Origin: Acidobacteriota bacterium
Lineage (GTDB): Bacteria > Acidobacteriota > Terriglobia > Terriglobales > Acidobacteriaceae
Reading direction: 5' to 3'
Assembly: GCA_018268755.1 (NCBI GenBank)
Contig: JAFDVW010000013.1
Span: 62,001 to 126,000 of the forward strand
DNA length: 64,000 nucleotides
This document shows, one piece after another, positions 8,347 through 17,875 of this stretch (positions are counted from its first letter, which is position 1; each line of letters begins with the position of its first letter). A model generated the notes under the pieces. That model was not told the DNA's origin and did not search any database. It saw only the letters and a program-made list of their open reading frames with translations. The position numbers were made by a program, and so were the translations under genes.

Positions 8347-8987
8347 ACCGCTTTCACCGTTGGTACTGCCAAACCAGCCACTGGAGGCACACGCTCGAAA
8401 AGACGGTAATGCCCTGGGCACTCGCTGGCGTCGAGCTAGACCATGACGTATTGGAAATCGGTCCCGGCCCTGGCCTGACTACGGATTGGCTGCGTCTGCG
8501 CGCAAAGCGAGTCACTTGTATCGAAATGGACCTTGAGTTGGCCGGTTCCCTTCAAAGCCGAGTGGCCAACACGAACGTAGATGTGCGATGTGCTGATGCC
8601 ACCGCAATGCCGTTCGCAGATCGCACATTCACGAGCGTGGTCTGCTGCACCGTCCTTCATCACCTACCTTCACGAGAATTGCAGGATCGCCTGTTTGCGG
8701 AAACGTTTCGGGTCCTCAAACCAGGAGGCGCCTTTGCCGGAACTGACAGTTTGGGATCGTTGCTGATGCGCATCATTCACCTCGGTGACACGATGGTTCT
8801 CGTTGACCCCGCAACATTGCCCTCACGACTGGAATCGGCCGGATTTCGAAATGTAAGAGTCGAAGTCGGCAGCGGCAGGTTCCGGTTCCTTGCCCGGCGC
8901 CCAATTGCCAGCCACAACCGGGACAAGCCATCGTTGACCAAGTCCACCGTCGACCAGTTCTGTTTGGGACCTCACACGCGGGGGTGA
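8343..8987 (+). CDS. class I SAM-dependent methyltransferase
   Basis: A 214-residue Rossmann-fold methyltransferase. Motif I (LEIGPGPGLTTDWL) starts near residue 38, the acidic end of strand 2 is IEMDLE, and motif III is CADATAMPFADRTFTSVVC, followed by LHHLPSRELQ and FRVLKPGG; this is the Methyltransf_11/25 pattern. The substrate is not indicated. The ATG overlaps the ferredoxin stop codon, implying a joint role or simple co-expression. The gene ends near a TGAC-type site belonging to the next gene. A link with respiratory cofactor or quinone modification is possible but unsupported. Confidence 0.85.
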   Translation: MNRFHRWYCQTSHWRHTLEKTVMPWALAGVELDHDVLEIGPGPGLTTDWLRLRAKRVTCIEMDLELAGSLQSRVANTNVDVRCADATAMPFADRTFTSVVCCTVLHHLPSRELQDRLFAETFRVLKPGGAFAGTDSLGSLLMRIIHLGDTMVLVDPATLPSRLESAGFRNVRVEVGSGRFRFLARRPIASHNRDKPSLTKSTVDQFCLGPHTRG

Positions 8988-8997
8988 CAACCATCAC
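8984..8997 (+). promoter_or_regulatory. GTGAC-N4-ATCAC site before cNMP-domain gene
   Basis: The core TGAC-AACC-ATCA at 8985-8996 has one mismatch from the local consensus and keeps the flanking G and C. It lies about 50 bases before the preferred start of the cNMP-binding protein. Confidence 0.4.
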
Positions 8998-9046
8998 TGC
9001 AGCACGGTTCGTAGTCCGCTAAATGCAATCCCGAGCGGGGGAGCAG

Positions 9047-9457
9047 ATGGCAGATTTTGCCTTACCACCACAATTGCGAATTGAGTTGGAACGAATCGCC
9101 ACAGCGGTGTTCAAACCTGCTGGCGACGCCTTGTTTCGGCGGGGGGATCAAGTATCGGGCACCTATTTAATTCGCAGTGGCAAGGTCAGACTTTGCCTGG
9201 AATCGAAAAAAGAGCTGTACCCGACCCGCATGCTCGGCGCGGGTTGTGTTGCGAGCCTGCCTGCCACAATGTCGGGCTCCGCATACAGTCTGACAGCTAC
9301 CGTCGCGGAGGATGCGGAACTGGGCTTCGTCTCGCGCGATGCTTTCCTAAGGCTCATGGCAAAAGACACAAGTCTTTGTTTCCAGACCATGGACTTTCTC
9401 AGTCGGGAAATTACAGACATTCGCTCGGCCATTTCCACTGAGACATTTCCAGTCTGA
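9047..9457 (+). CDS. cyclic-nucleotide-binding-domain protein without HTH
   Basis: A 136-residue protein that covers only the Crp/Fnr sensor barrel and the start of the dimer helix: FKPAGDALFRRGDQVSGTYLIRSGKVRLCL is the conserved N-terminal barrel, and MLGAGCVASLPATMSGSAYSLTATV occupies the place of the nucleotide-binding cassette. It stops after the helix (FQTMDFLSREITDI), so the DNA-binding domain of Crp/Fnr proteins is absent and no HTH frame follows. It may be a stand-alone sensor or an antagonist of the full-length regulator at the left edge. GGGGAG before the ATG at 9047 decides the start over the ATG at 9023. Confidence 0.75.
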   Translation: MADFALPPQLRIELERIATAVFKPAGDALFRRGDQVSGTYLIRSGKVRLCLESKKELYPTRMLGAGCVASLPATMSGSAYSLTATVAEDAELGFVSRDAFLRLMAKDTSLCFQTMDFLSREITDIRSAISTETFPV

Positions 9458-9469
9458 CAGAGCAATTGC

Positions 9470-9515
9470 CAGGGCTCTCGTCTCAGGGAGGGCCTTGCTT
9501 TTATTTTCTTTTTGA
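9470..9515 (+). terminator. rho-independent terminator
   Basis: A ten-base-pair stem (9470-9479 with 9488-9497, two G-T pairs) and an eight-base loop are followed by a T-rich tract running to about 9515. It ends transcription of the cNMP-domain gene. The T tract overlaps the 3' end of the convergent AhpD-like gene. Confidence 0.7.
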
Positions 9516-9848
9516 CCCGCGCCTGCCGCGTGATGCTGATTTGTCGCGAGTCCAGGTGAAAGCTCTCGTTGCCGATGGCAGCCCGAGAGTTGTAACCGCC
9601 AACACCACGACATGGTCGATTTCTTGACTACTCACTCCAGCCTCTCGGGCATTGCGAACGGCTGAATGAGTGGCGCCTTCCAATCCAGCGCCGATCGAGA
9701 GGGCCAGTTTTGCGAGACGCCGGTCACGCTCGTTTAATGGCCCAGCTTCGTGACATCGTTCTCCAAGTTGTGTAAAGGCCTTCCAGACATCGGGGTAGAG
9801 TTTCTTGAATTCGCTGACGGGTTTCGGAAGCTGTTGTGCCACTGCCAT
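9501..9848 (-). CDS. carboxymuconolactone decarboxylase/AhpD-fold protein
   Basis: A 115-residue protein of the CMD/AhpD fold: the N-terminal YPDVWKAFTQLGERCHEAG helix, LNERDRRLAKLALSIGAGLEGATHSAVRNAREAG, and EIDHVVVLAVTTLGLPSATRAF. The CxxC pair needed for alkylhydroperoxidase activity is absent; only the conserved His in GATHSAVRNA remains, as in many gamma-carboxymuconolactone decarboxylase-like relatives of unknown role. The ATG at 9848 is preceded by AAGGAGA, unusually close to the start. An in-frame extension to 9980 is possible but its sequence is not family-like. It is divergent from the nar operon and could share the FNR-type site at 9961-9974. Confidence 0.75.
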   Translation of the reverse strand: MAVAQQLPKPVSEFKKLYPDVWKAFTQLGERCHEAGPLNERDRRLAKLALSIGAGLEGATHSAVRNAREAGVSSQEIDHVVVLAVTTLGLPSATRAFTWTRDKSASRGRRGSKRK

Positions 9849-9960
9849 TCTCCTTGGTCTTGAGAATTGATTGCCTTTCCCTACCTTACCGAAACCGGGG
9901 CCGATTTGCGTGGCGGGATCGTTTATGCGAAGCCGTGACTCAAGGTCGTCACATGGAGCG

Positions 9961-9974
9961 GTGATCTTGATCAC
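9961..9974 (+). promoter_or_regulatory. FNR-type palindrome GTGAT-N4-ATCAC before nar operon
   Basis: The 14 bases form a perfect inverted repeat with the TGAT-N4-ATCA core of FNR/DNR sites. It lies 75 bases upstream of the Rrf2 start codon that opens the nar-act operon and 113 bases upstream of the divergent AhpD-like gene. No convincing -10 was found at class II distance, so the geometry is open. Confidence 0.55.
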
Positions 9975-10048
9975 GCACACATAGGACTGAAATCACAGAC
10001 AGGCCAGAATGTGCTTCGTAAAAGGATATGTACATGTAGAGGTCAACA

Positions 10049-10486
10049 ATGCTCTCCGTCACTTCTGAATATGCATTGCGCGCGCTGGCTCATTTGGCGC
10101 AACGGCCCGATGACGCGGTCTTAGGCCGTGATTTGGCCCACGCCGTTCAAATACCGGCAAATTACTTGTCCAAGGTCCTGTTGACTCTTCGAAAAGCCGG
10201 ATTGGTTGATACGGCCAGAGGTTCCGGTGGCGGATACAGGCTGGGCAAGCCGGCAAGCGAGATTCACTTGATCGATGTTGTGGAGTTGTTTGAGAGGGTT
10301 TCGCGCAGCGAACCCAGTTGTTTTCTGTCGCACAACCGGCCGTGCTCAAACGATGCTCCCTGCCCGGCACATGCTTACTGGCGCGGAATTCAAGCCGCAT
10401 ATCTGGGCTTCTTGCTCTCGACGCCAGTCTCGGCGATCGCTGGTGTTCCCGGCGATGCCTGGAAGATGTCGGAGGGCGAGAAGTAA
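10049..10486 (+). CDS. Rrf2 family transcriptional regulator (NsrR/IscR-like)
   Basis: The 145-residue protein starts MLSVTSEYALRALAHLA, the standard Rrf2 winged-helix N-terminus, followed by IPANYLSKVLLTLRKAGLV (recognition helix) and the wing ARGSGGGYRLGKP. Three cysteines in the C-terminal half are spaced C-x7-C-x5-C (SCFLSHNRPCSNDAPC), like the cluster ligands of NsrR and IscR, so it probably senses nitric oxide or iron-sulfur status. As first gene of the nar-act operon, 37 bases before the cytochrome gene, it is a likely autoregulator of that operon. A short palindrome, ATGTACAT at 10028-10035, lies just before its start and could be an operator. Calling it NsrR proper would be over-reach. 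Confidence 0.88.
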   Translation: MLSVTSEYALRALAHLAQRPDDAVLGRDLAHAVQIPANYLSKVLLTLRKAGLVDTARGSGGGYRLGKPASEIHLIDVVELFERVSRSEPSCFLSHNRPCSNDAPCPAHAYWRGIQAAYLGFLLSTPVSAIAGVPGDAWKMSEGEK

Positions 10487-10523
10487 GAAGCCTCCTGTTG
10501 AGGAGGCCAGGGTGAGGCCCCAA

Positions 10524-11393
10524 ATGCTTGACTGGATAACTGGAAAAGGCTTTAGGAACAGCTTGACGCCGCGCGTGTGCGCGATGGTTGCGTTGCTCAT
10601 TGGCACAGCCGCGGCGCAACAGGATGCGGGAACGTTCTTCAAGCAAAACTGCACGAGTTGCCACACCATCGGAGGAGGCCGGCTGACCGGGCCCGACCTC
10701 AAGGATGTCGGCAGCCGGCGAGACCGTGCGTGGCTGGTCCAGTTTCTCCAGAGTCCAAAGGCCATGATTGATAGCGGTGATCTCTATGCCACGAAGCTAC
10801 AGCAGGAAGCCCGGGGCGTGGTCATGCCAAACATTGCCGGGATGAATCCACAACAGGCGCAAGCGCTGGTCGACATGATTAGTACCGAATCCAAGCTGCC
10901 GCGCTCGCAGTTTGCAGGGATGCAGATCAGCGACCGTCCGCTTACCGACCAGGACATCGCGAAAGGAAGACTGGTTTTTCTGGGTGAGCAGCAGCTGAGC
11001 GGTGGCGGCCCGGCATGCATTTCCTGCCACACAGTGAAAGGCCTGACGTTGTTGGGTGGCGGACGGCTCGGTCCCGATCTCACGCGGGTTTACGAGCGGC
11101 TCCAGGGACGCAAGGGACTGGCGGCCTGGTTGTCGTCCCCGGCAAGCCCCACCATGGCCCCCGTATTCAAGGACCACGCGATCCAGCCGGAGGAGGTCCT
11201 GTCGCTCGTGGCCTTGTTTGAGGACTCCGCGAAACGAGGCGGGCAGGATGACACCACTTCGCTGCTCAATTTCTTTCTGCTGGGTGTGGGCGGCATGGTG
11301 CTGGGCCTGATTTCGCTGGACGCGCTCTGGAAAACGCGTTTTCGCGGAGTGCGCCGGAGCATGGTGCACAAAAATGATCGAGGTGAAGGATGA
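10524..11393 (+). CDS. membrane-bound diheme cytochrome c of the nar operon
   Basis: The 289-residue protein has an N-terminal signal sequence ([12 protein letters not shown], about residues 18-30), two class I cytochrome c domains with CTSCH near residue 45 and CISCH near residue 170, and a C-terminal transmembrane helix ([19 protein letters not shown]). It is thus a periplasmic diheme cytochrome anchored at its C-terminus. The stop codon overlaps the narG start, so production is coupled to the nitrate reductase. Thermus nar operons also begin with a diheme cytochrome (NarC), which is known to help nitrate reductase function; the parallel is by position and type. The ATG at 10524 follows GTGAGG. 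Confidence 0.87.
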   Translation: MLDWITGKGFRNSLTPRVCAMVALLIGTAAAQQDAGTFFKQNCTSCHTIGGGRLTGPDLKDVGSRRDRAWLVQFLQSPKAMIDSGDLYATKLQQEARGVVMPNIAGMNPQQAQALVDMISTESKLPRSQFAGMQISDRPLTDQDIAKGRLVFLGEQQLSGGGPACISCHTVKGLTLLGGGRLGPDLTRVYERLQGRKGLAAWLSSPASPTMAPVFKDHAIQPEEVLSLVALFEDSAKRGGQDDTTSLLNFFLLGVGGMVLGLISLDALWKTRFRGVRRSMVHKNDRGEG

Positions 11394-14300
11394 AAACCCG
11401 AGACGCGATCTCGTGGATCCGGGATGAAGTTGACCCCAAGCTGCGCAGTTGGGAGGAGTTCTACCGCAACCGCTGGCAGCACGACAAGATCGTCCGCTCG
11501 ACGCACGGTGTGAACTGCACGGGCGGTTGCACCTGGCAGATCCATGTAAAGGACGGCATCGTCACCTGGGAGATGCAAGGACTCGACTATCCCATGCTGG
11601 AGAACGGACTACCCCCCTACGAACCACGTGGGTGTCAGCGCGGGATTTCTTACTCCTGGTACCTGTACAGCCCGCTGAGGGTGAAGTACCCGTACGTTCG
11701 GGGAGCACTCATTGATTTGTGGAAACAGGCACGGGCGCAGCACGAGGACCCGGTCGAGGCTTGGAAGTCGCTGGTCGAGAATCCCGAGTCGCGGCAGCGT
11801 TGGCAGAAAGCCCGGGGCAAGGGCGGTCTGCGCCGCGCCGACTGGGACACGATGCTGGAACTGATTGCGGCCGCGAATATCTACACCATCAAGAAACACG
11901 GGCCAGACCGCATCGCCGGTTTCTCCCCCATTCCTGCGATGTCGATGATCAGTTACGCCAGCGGCGCTCGCATGCTGCAGTTGATGGGCGGCGTTTCGCT
12001 CTCCTTCTATGACTGGTACTGCGACCTGCCTCCCGCGTCGCCTGAGACTTGGGGCGAGCAAACCGACGTGCAGGAATCGGCCGACTGGTACAACGCCAAG
12101 CTGCTGGCAGTGATGGGATCGAACCTGAATATGACGCGCACGCCCGACTGTCACTTCGCAGCCGAGGCTCGTCACAACGGTTCGAAAATGTGGGTGTTCT
12201 CGCCCGATTTCTCTCAGGTTTCGAAGTACGCGGACGAATGGGTGGCGATCAATGCCGGGCAGGACGGCGCCTGGTGGATGGCCGTGAACCACGTCGTGCT
12301 CAAAGAATTTCACCACGAGAAGAAGACGCCGTACTTTCTGAACTATGCGAAGCAGTACACCGACTCGCCCTACCTGGTGGAACTCACAGAGCACGACGGG
12401 ACGTGGCAGGCGGGGAAACTGCTGCGGGCCAACCGCTTGGATGGCTACAAAGACATCGAGAACGGCGATTGGAAATTCCTCATGTGGGATACGGCAGAGA
12501 ACCGCCCCAAGATGCCGATGGGCAGCGTTGGTTTCCGTTGGGGAAAGGAAAAAGGCAAGTGGAACCTGTTGATGAAAGACGGCGTCGATGGCTCGGCGAT
12601 CGATCCAGCCCTGACATTTCTGGGTCAGGGGGATGCCGTCGTCCCCGTGGCATTGAACGACTTTGCCGATGGACGCACGATCTCACGGTGCGTACCGATA
12701 CGGCGAGTGCAGACGGCAAGTGGTGAGACGGTCACCGTCACTACCGTTTACGACCTGCTGATGGCCCAGTACGGAGTGTCGCGCGGGCTGGAAGGCGAGT
12801 ATCCCGCGAACTACGACGACGAAAGCCAGCCTTACACGCCCGCGTGGACCGAAAAATACACCGGTATAAGTCGGCAGGTGCTCATCCGGTTTGCGCGGGA
12901 ATGGGCGACCACGGCCGACCTCACCAATGGCAAGTGCACGGTGATTATTGGGGCGGGCATTAACCACTGGTACCACGGCAACTTGATGTATCGCTCCGCC
13001 ATCCACGCGCTGATGTTCTGTGGTTGCATCGGCGTGAACGGCGGCGGGCTCGCCCACTACGTCGGACAGGAAAAGCTGGCGCCGGGAGAGCCGTGGTCGG
13101 CGATCGCGTTTGGGCGTGACTGGTTCCCTGCAGCCCGCCTGCAGAATGCACCGAGTTGGCACTATGTGCACACGGACCAATGGCGCTACGAGCGCGACTT
13201 CACCGACTACCACACAGTTCCTCCGGCCAACGGCCACGCCTCCTTTGCCCATGGACACACCATGGATTTACAGGTAAGAGCGGTGCGATCGGGATGGCTG
13301 CCGTTCTATCCGCAATTTCAGCAGAACCCGTTGGAAGTGGTGAAAGAAGCGGAAGCCTCTGGAGCGAAGAACGACGAAGCGGTCGTGAGCTATGCGGTCG
13401 AGCAACTGAAAGACCGCAAGCTCAGGTTCTCGGTCGAAGATCCAGACGCGCCCGAGAACTGGCCGCGGGTATGGTACATCTGGCGCGGCAATGCGCTGAT
13501 GGCCAGCGCTAAGGGCCACGAGTACTTTCTCAAGCACTACCTGGGCACGCACAACAACGCGATCTCGGACGACAACCTGGCGGAAGGCAGTGCGCGCGAG
13601 GTGGAGTGGCACAAGAACGCGCCCCAGGGAAAGATGGACCTGGTGGTGGACCTCAACTTCCGCATGGACACGTCCGCGCTCTATTCGGACATCGTGCTGC
13701 CCGCGGCCACGTGGTACGAGAAGGCCGACCTCAACTCCACCGACATGCACAGCTTCATCCATCCTCTTTCTGAGGCCGTGCCACCGGCCTGGGAGTCCAA
13801 GAGCGACTGGCAGATCTTCCGTGCCATCGCAAAGAAGTTCTCGGAACTGGCGGAGAAGCATTTCCCCGGGCCAGTGAAAGATCTGGTGGCCTCGCCACTG
13901 GCGCACGATTCGGCGGCCGAGATCGCGCAGCCCGAGATCAAGGACTGGCTGAGCGGAGAAGTAGAAGCCATTCCGGGCAAGACCATGCCGGGATTCAAGG
14001 TGGTCACGCGCGACTACAAGAACCTCTACAAGCAGTACATCTCCTTCGGTCCACTGGCACGGTCCGGCGGCCTCGGAGCCCACGGCACGCATTACGGGAT
14101 TGAGGACGAATACGACGCGGCCCTGAAGACTTGCCCGACGGTTGCATGGGATGGCAAGAAGTATCCATCTCTTCTGGAAGACCAGCATGCCTGCAACATC
14201 GTTCTGCGGTTTGCCAGCGTAACCAATGGCGAACTCGCTTATCGCTCCTACAAGGAGATGGAAGAAAAAGCTGGGGTACCCCTGGTGCACCTGGCGGAAA

Positions 14301-15037
14301 AAAACCGGGGCGTACGGCTGAGCTACAAGGACTTGCAGGCCCATCCGCACCGCTTGCTCAATAGCCCCATGTGGTCGGGGCTTACGGAGAACGGGCGCGC
14401 CTACTCGCCCTTCACGTACAACGTGGAGTGCCTGATGCCGTGGCGCACCCTGACCGGGCGACAGCACTTCTATCTCGACCATCCTCTTTATATACAGTTC
14501 GGCGAGCACCTGCCGACGTACAAGCCCAAACCGCTACCCACACAGTATGCCGACCTGAAGTTCAGCAAGGAAGTTGGGAAGACCAAGATGCTCAACTACC
14601 TGACGCCGCACGGGAAGTGGCATATCCACTCGACCTACGGCGATAACCAGCGCATGACCACGCTGTCGCGCGGGGTCGAACCGTTTTGGATCAACGATAA
14701 GGACGCCGCCGAGATCGACATTGTGGACAACGACTGGGTCGAAGTGCACAACGACAACGGAGTCGTGGTCACACGTGCCGCCGTCAGTGCCCGCATTCCG
14801 CGGGGCATTTGCATTCAGTATCACTCGCCGGAGCGCACTTATTCGGTGCCGACCTCACCGTTGCGCGGCAACCGGCGAGCGGGCGGACACAACAGCCTCA
14901 CACGCACCCGACTTAAGCCCAACCTGATGGCAGGCGGCTATGGACAATTCACGTTCCACTTTAACTACTGGGGCCCGACTGGATCGAACCGCGACACGCA
15001 CGTGCTGGTGCGCAAGCTGCCGGAGTTGAAGTGGTAG
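11390..15037 (+). CDS. narG: respiratory nitrate reductase alpha subunit
   Basis: The 1215-residue catalytic subunit reduces nitrate to nitrite at a Mo-bis-MGD centre. The FS0 cluster ligands are H39-x3-C43-x3-C47-x34-C82, identical in spacing to E. coli NarG. The segments [36 protein letters not shown] (containing the Asp that binds Mo in E. coli) and [16 protein letters not shown] are family hallmarks, and the C-terminus ([18 protein letters not shown]...FHFNYWGP) is intact. There is no Tat signal, so the active site faces the cytoplasm. The length is close to E. coli NarG (1247). The gene overlaps the cytochrome gene and is followed by narHJI. Confidence 0.97.
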   Translation: MKTRDAISWIRDEVDPKLRSWEEFYRNRWQHDKIVRSTHGVNCTGGCTWQIHVKDGIVTWEMQGLDYPMLENGLPPYEPRGCQRGISYSWYLYSPLRVKYPYVRGALIDLWKQARAQHEDPVEAWKSLVENPESRQRWQKARGKGGLRRADWDTMLELIAAANIYTIKKHGPDRIAGFSPIPAMSMISYASGARMLQLMGGVSLSFYDWYCDLPPASPETWGEQTDVQESADWYNAKLLAVMGSNLNMTRTPDCHFAAEARHNGSKMWVFSPDFSQVSKYADEWVAINAGQDGAWWMAVNHVVLKEFHHEKKTPYFLNYAKQYTDSPYLVELTEHDGTWQAGKLLRANRLDGYKDIENGDWKFLMWDTAENRPKMPMGSVGFRWGKEKGKWNLLMKDGVDGSAIDPALTFLGQGDAVVPVALNDFADGRTISRCVPIRRVQTASGETVTVTTVYDLLMAQYGVSRGLEGEYPANYDDESQPYTPAWTEKYTGISRQVLIRFAREWATTADLTNGKCTVIIGAGINHWYHGNLMYRSAIHALMFCGCIGVNGGGLAHYVGQEKLAPGEPWSAIAFGRDWFPAARLQNAPSWHYVHTDQWRYERDFTDYHTVPPANGHASFAHGHTMDLQVRAVRSGWLPFYPQFQQNPLEVVKEAEASGAKNDEAVVSYAVEQLKDRKLRFSVEDPDAPENWPRVWYIWRGNALMASAKGHEYFLKHYLGTHNNAISDDNLAEGSAREVEWHKNAPQGKMDLVVDLNFRMDTSALYSDIVLPAATWYEKADLNSTDMHSFIHPLSEAVPPAWESKSDWQIFRAIAKKFSELAEKHFPGPVKDLVASPLAHDSAAEIAQPEIKDWLSGEVEAIPGKTMPGFKVVTRDYKNLYKQYISFGPLARSGGLGAHGTHYGIEDEYDAALKTCPTVAWDGKKYPSLLEDQHACNIVLRFASVTNGELAYRSYKEMEEKAGVPLVHLAEKNRGVRLSYKDLQAHPHRLLNSPMWSGLTENGRAYSPFTYNVECLMPWRTLTGRQHFYLDHPLYIQFGEHLPTYKPKPLPTQYADLKFSKEVGKTKMLNYLTPHGKWHIHSTYGDNQRMTTLSRGVEPFWINDKDAAEIDIVDNDWVEVHNDNGVVVTRAAVSARIPRGICIQYHSPERTYSVPTSPLRGNRRAGGHNSLTRTRLKPNLMAGGYGQFTFHFNYWGPTGSNRDTHVLVRKLPELKW

Positions 15038-15092
15038 TTGGACGGTTTCGACGAAGCAACTGAGAACTAAAACCGGGAATTGAGAACTGATC

Positions 15093-16583
15093 ATGAATGT
15101 ACGCTCACAAGTCTCGATGGTGTTCCACCTCGACAAGTGCATTGGCTGCCACACCTGCTCGATCGCCTGCAAGAACATCTGGACCGATCGCAAGGGCACG
15201 GAATACATGTGGTGGAACAACGTGGAAACCAAGCCCGGCACGGGTTTCCCCACGCGTTGGGAAGACCAGGAGCGCTACAAAGGCGGCTGGGAAAAGAAGA
15301 ACGGCGACCTTCAGCTCAGGTCCCAGAACAAGAGTAGCGCCCTGTTCAACATCTTCCACAATCCCAACCAGCCCACTCTGGATGATTATTACGAGCCGTG
15401 GACCTACGATTACCAGAACCTGTTCAACGCGCCCGAAGGTGCGGACCAGCCCACGGCCAAGCCGATCTCGATGGTCACAGGTGAGTACATCAACGTGGAA
15501 GCCGGGCCGAACTGGGATGACGATCTGGGCGGCTCGCCGGTTTACGCGCAGAACGATCCTAACCTGGAGAGCCTGACACCCGAGCAACGCGAGCAACTGT
15601 TCGCCACCGAGCGCCTGGTGTTCTTCTACTTCCCGCGCATCTGCAACCACTGCCTGAACCCTTCGTGTGTCGCGGCGTGTCCGTCGGGGGCGCTCTATAA
15701 ACGCGGAGAAGACGGCATCGTGCTGCTTGATCAAAAGCGCTGCCGGGGCTGGCGCGCGTGTGTGGCCGCGTGCCCCTATAAGAAGACTTACTTCAACTGG
15801 TCTACCGGAAAATCGGAGAAGTGCATTCTGTGCTTTCCCCGCCTCGAAACGGGGCAGGCGCCGGCTTGCTTCCACTCCTGCGTGGGACGAATTCGTTATC
15901 TCGGTGTGTTGCTCTACGATGCAGCGCGAATCGAGGAAGTGGCCAAGCTGCCCGACGATCAGCTGATTGAAGGACAGCGTTCACTCATACTCGATCCATT
16001 CGACCCTGAAGTGATCGCGGCGGCTCGGGCCAGTGGAGTGCACGACTCTGTCATTGAATCGGCGCAGAAGTCTCCCGTCTATCAGTTTGTAAAAGTCTGG
16101 AAGCTAGCCCTCCCCCCTCATTTGGAATACCGGACCTTCCCGATGCTGTTCTACGTGCCGCCGATGTCGCCCGTGATGGCGAGCCAGGACGGCGGCGTGA
16201 TCGACCACGTGTCCGGTGATTTGTTTCACGATATCGAACAGTCGCGTGTTCCCGTGGCGTATTTGGCCAAGCTGCTGGGCGCGGGTCAGGAAAACAAAGT
16301 GCGCTACGCCCTGCGTAAACAAAAAGCGGTGCGCTGGTACCGGCGGGCGTTGACCGTTGGCGACGTGACGATGGAAGTCGCCAGCCGCATGCTGGCCGAG
16401 GCGGACTGCTCAGCCGAAGAAGCTGAAGCGATCTACCAGCTCACTTCGCTCTGCACTTTCGAAGACCGTTTCGTGATTCCGCCCATGCACCGCGAAGAAG
16501 CGATCCAGATGATGGAAGATCCGCTGGAGCACAAAGCGAGTGCGGGATTCGGTTTCGTCAGTGCGCCGCACCGGGGGATGTGA
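15093..16583 (+). CDS. narH: respiratory nitrate reductase beta subunit
   Basis: The 496-residue electron-transfer subunit carries four Fe-S clusters. The first cysteine motif is CIGCHTCSIACK near residue 16; the others are CNHCLNPSCVAACP, CRGWRACVAACPYKK and CILCFPRLETGQAPAC. The Trp in CRGW replaces a cysteine, which in NarH gives the [3Fe-4S] cluster next to the heme of NarI. The gene begins 55 bases after narG with no clear ribosome site; the gap holds an imperfect direct repeat around TGAGAACT. Its stop codon overlaps the narJ ATG. Confidence 0.97.
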   Translation: MNVRSQVSMVFHLDKCIGCHTCSIACKNIWTDRKGTEYMWWNNVETKPGTGFPTRWEDQERYKGGWEKKNGDLQLRSQNKSSALFNIFHNPNQPTLDDYYEPWTYDYQNLFNAPEGADQPTAKPISMVTGEYINVEAGPNWDDDLGGSPVYAQNDPNLESLTPEQREQLFATERLVFFYFPRICNHCLNPSCVAACPSGALYKRGEDGIVLLDQKRCRGWRACVAACPYKKTYFNWSTGKSEKCILCFPRLETGQAPACFHSCVGRIRYLGVLLYDAARIEEVAKLPDDQLIEGQRSLILDPFDPEVIAAARASGVHDSVIESAQKSPVYQFVKVWKLALPPHLEYRTFPMLFYVPPMSPVMASQDGGVIDHVSGDLFHDIEQSRVPVAYLAKLLGAGQENKVRYALRKQKAVRWYRRALTVGDVTMEVASRMLAEADCSAEEAEAIYQLTSLCTFEDRFVIPPMHREEAIQMMEDPLEHKASAGFGFVSAPHRGM

Positions 16584-17137
16584 TGCAGGATGCTGCCATC
16601 TACAACGCGCTGGTCGGTCTGCTGACTTATCCCGAAGCGGACTATCCGCAGCGGATTGAAGCGAGCGTGCAAGTGGCTCCGGAGGAGTGCCGCGGGCAAC
16701 TGGAGCAGTTTGCCATCCGGATGCGGGGGCAGAGGACCGACCAACTCCAGGAGCTGTTCACCCAGACGTTCGACCTCAACCCAATGTGCTCCCTGGAATT
16801 GGGATGGCACCTGTTCGGCGAGAACTACGAACGCGGTCAGTTGCTGGTCAAGGTGCGGGAGGAGTTGCGGCGGCATCGGCTGGAGGAATCTACCGAGCTT
16901 CCCGACCACCTGACCCACGTCCTGCAATTGGTCGAGCGGATGGAGCACGAAGCCGCCGCCGACTTTGTTGCGGCCTGTGTGTTGCCGGCGCTGGAGAAGA
17001 TGCTTATGGCGATGCACGGCAAGGAGAACCCGTTTGAAAACGTGCTGCTGGCGGTCGGTAGTTTGCTTCGCCGCCAGTTCCCGGAGATACCGCTCACTTC
17101 TCCGGAAACGGAACCGTTACTCAAAGTATTGGCTTGA
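16583..17137 (+). CDS. narJ: nitrate reductase assembly chaperone NarJ
   Basis: A 184-residue all-helical TorD/NarJ-type chaperone that binds NarG and helps insertion of the molybdenum cofactor before membrane attachment; it is not part of the final enzyme. Recognisable features are the N-terminal LVGLLTYPEADYP, LQELFTQTFDLNPMCSLELGWHLFGE (the NarJ signature region near residues 55-80) and DHLTHVLQLVERM. The ATG at 16583 overlaps the narH stop codon by one base, which favours translational coupling. It is shorter than E. coli NarJ (236) mainly at the C-terminus. Confidence 0.93.
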   Translation: MQDAAIYNALVGLLTYPEADYPQRIEASVQVAPEECRGQLEQFAIRMRGQRTDQLQELFTQTFDLNPMCSLELGWHLFGENYERGQLLVKVREELRRHRLEESTELPDHLTHVLQLVERMEHEAAADFVAACVLPALEKMLMAMHGKENPFENVLLAVGSLLRRQFPEIPLTSPETEPLLKVLA

Positions 17138-17148
17138 AGGACGAAGCG

Positions 17149-17871
17149 ATGACGAATCCAACCATGAACCTGCTGCTCTTCGCGATGTTGCCTTACGTGG
17201 CGTTATTCGTATTCTTCCTGGGCACGATCATGCGCTATCGCAAGGCACCCTTTACCTACTCCAGCTTGTCGTCGCAGTTTCTGGAAAACAACCAGCACTT
17301 CTGGGGCTTAACCGCGCTGCACTACGGGATCTTCGCGATCCTGTTGGGTCACCTGATGGGACTGCTGATTCCGCGCCAGGTGCTGCTCTGGAACAGCCGG
17401 CCTCTGCGGCTTTACGTGCTTGAAATCTTCAGTCTGGCTTTTGCCCTGATGGCTCTGGTTGGCTTCGTGGGTGTGATCGAGCGCCGCATCCGGTATCCGA
17501 AAGCTAGGACGGTAACTACCCCCGCCGACTGGATCATTGAGTCCATGCTCATTCTTCAGGCAGCTGCGGGGATCTACGTCGCCATTTTCTACCCTTGGGG
17601 AACTTCGTGGTATTCGACTTCCGCAGCACCGTATCTACACTCCATTTTCTTCTTCCGGCCGGACATCAGTTATCTGGTGACCATGCCCTTCATCGTGAAG
17701 TTCCACGTGGTGAATGGCTGGCTGATTGTCGGATTCTTCCCGTTCACGCGTCTGGTGCATGCCCTGGTGGCGCCGTTGCCCTACCTCTGGCGCAAACCTC
17801 AGTTGGCGCGTTGGTATGGGATTGGAATCCTGCCGGTGTGGCCGCGCCGGCCGAGCGGTGTGAGGGACTGA
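17149..17871 (+). CDS. narI: respiratory nitrate reductase gamma subunit (cytochrome b)
   Basis: The 240-residue membrane subunit oxidises quinol and passes electrons to NarH through two b hemes. Five transmembrane helices are apparent. The heme ligands keep the E. coli NarI spacing: two His ten residues apart in LHYGIFAILLGHLMG and two His eighteen apart from KFHVVNG to RLVHAL. The ATG at 17149 is favoured over the upstream TTG because AAGGA lies correctly before it. It starts 11 bases after narJ and is followed within five bases by actA, so complex III genes are transcribed with nar. Confidence 0.96.
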   Translation: MTNPTMNLLLFAMLPYVALFVFFLGTIMRYRKAPFTYSSLSSQFLENNQHFWGLTALHYGIFAILLGHLMGLLIPRQVLLWNSRPLRLYVLEIFSLAFALMALVGFVGVIERRIRYPKARTVTTPADWIIESMLILQAAAGIYVAIFYPWGTSWYSTSAAPYLHSIFFFRPDISYLVTMPFIVKFHVVNGWLIVGFFPFTRLVHALVAPLPYLWRKPQLARWYGIGILPVWPRRPSGVRD

Positions 17872-17875
17872 GGAG

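Noticed and set aside
13268..14509. Long minus-strand frame inside narG (413 codons)
   Set aside because: narG is certain; the antisense frame is open only because of codon bias in the GC-rich sense strand.
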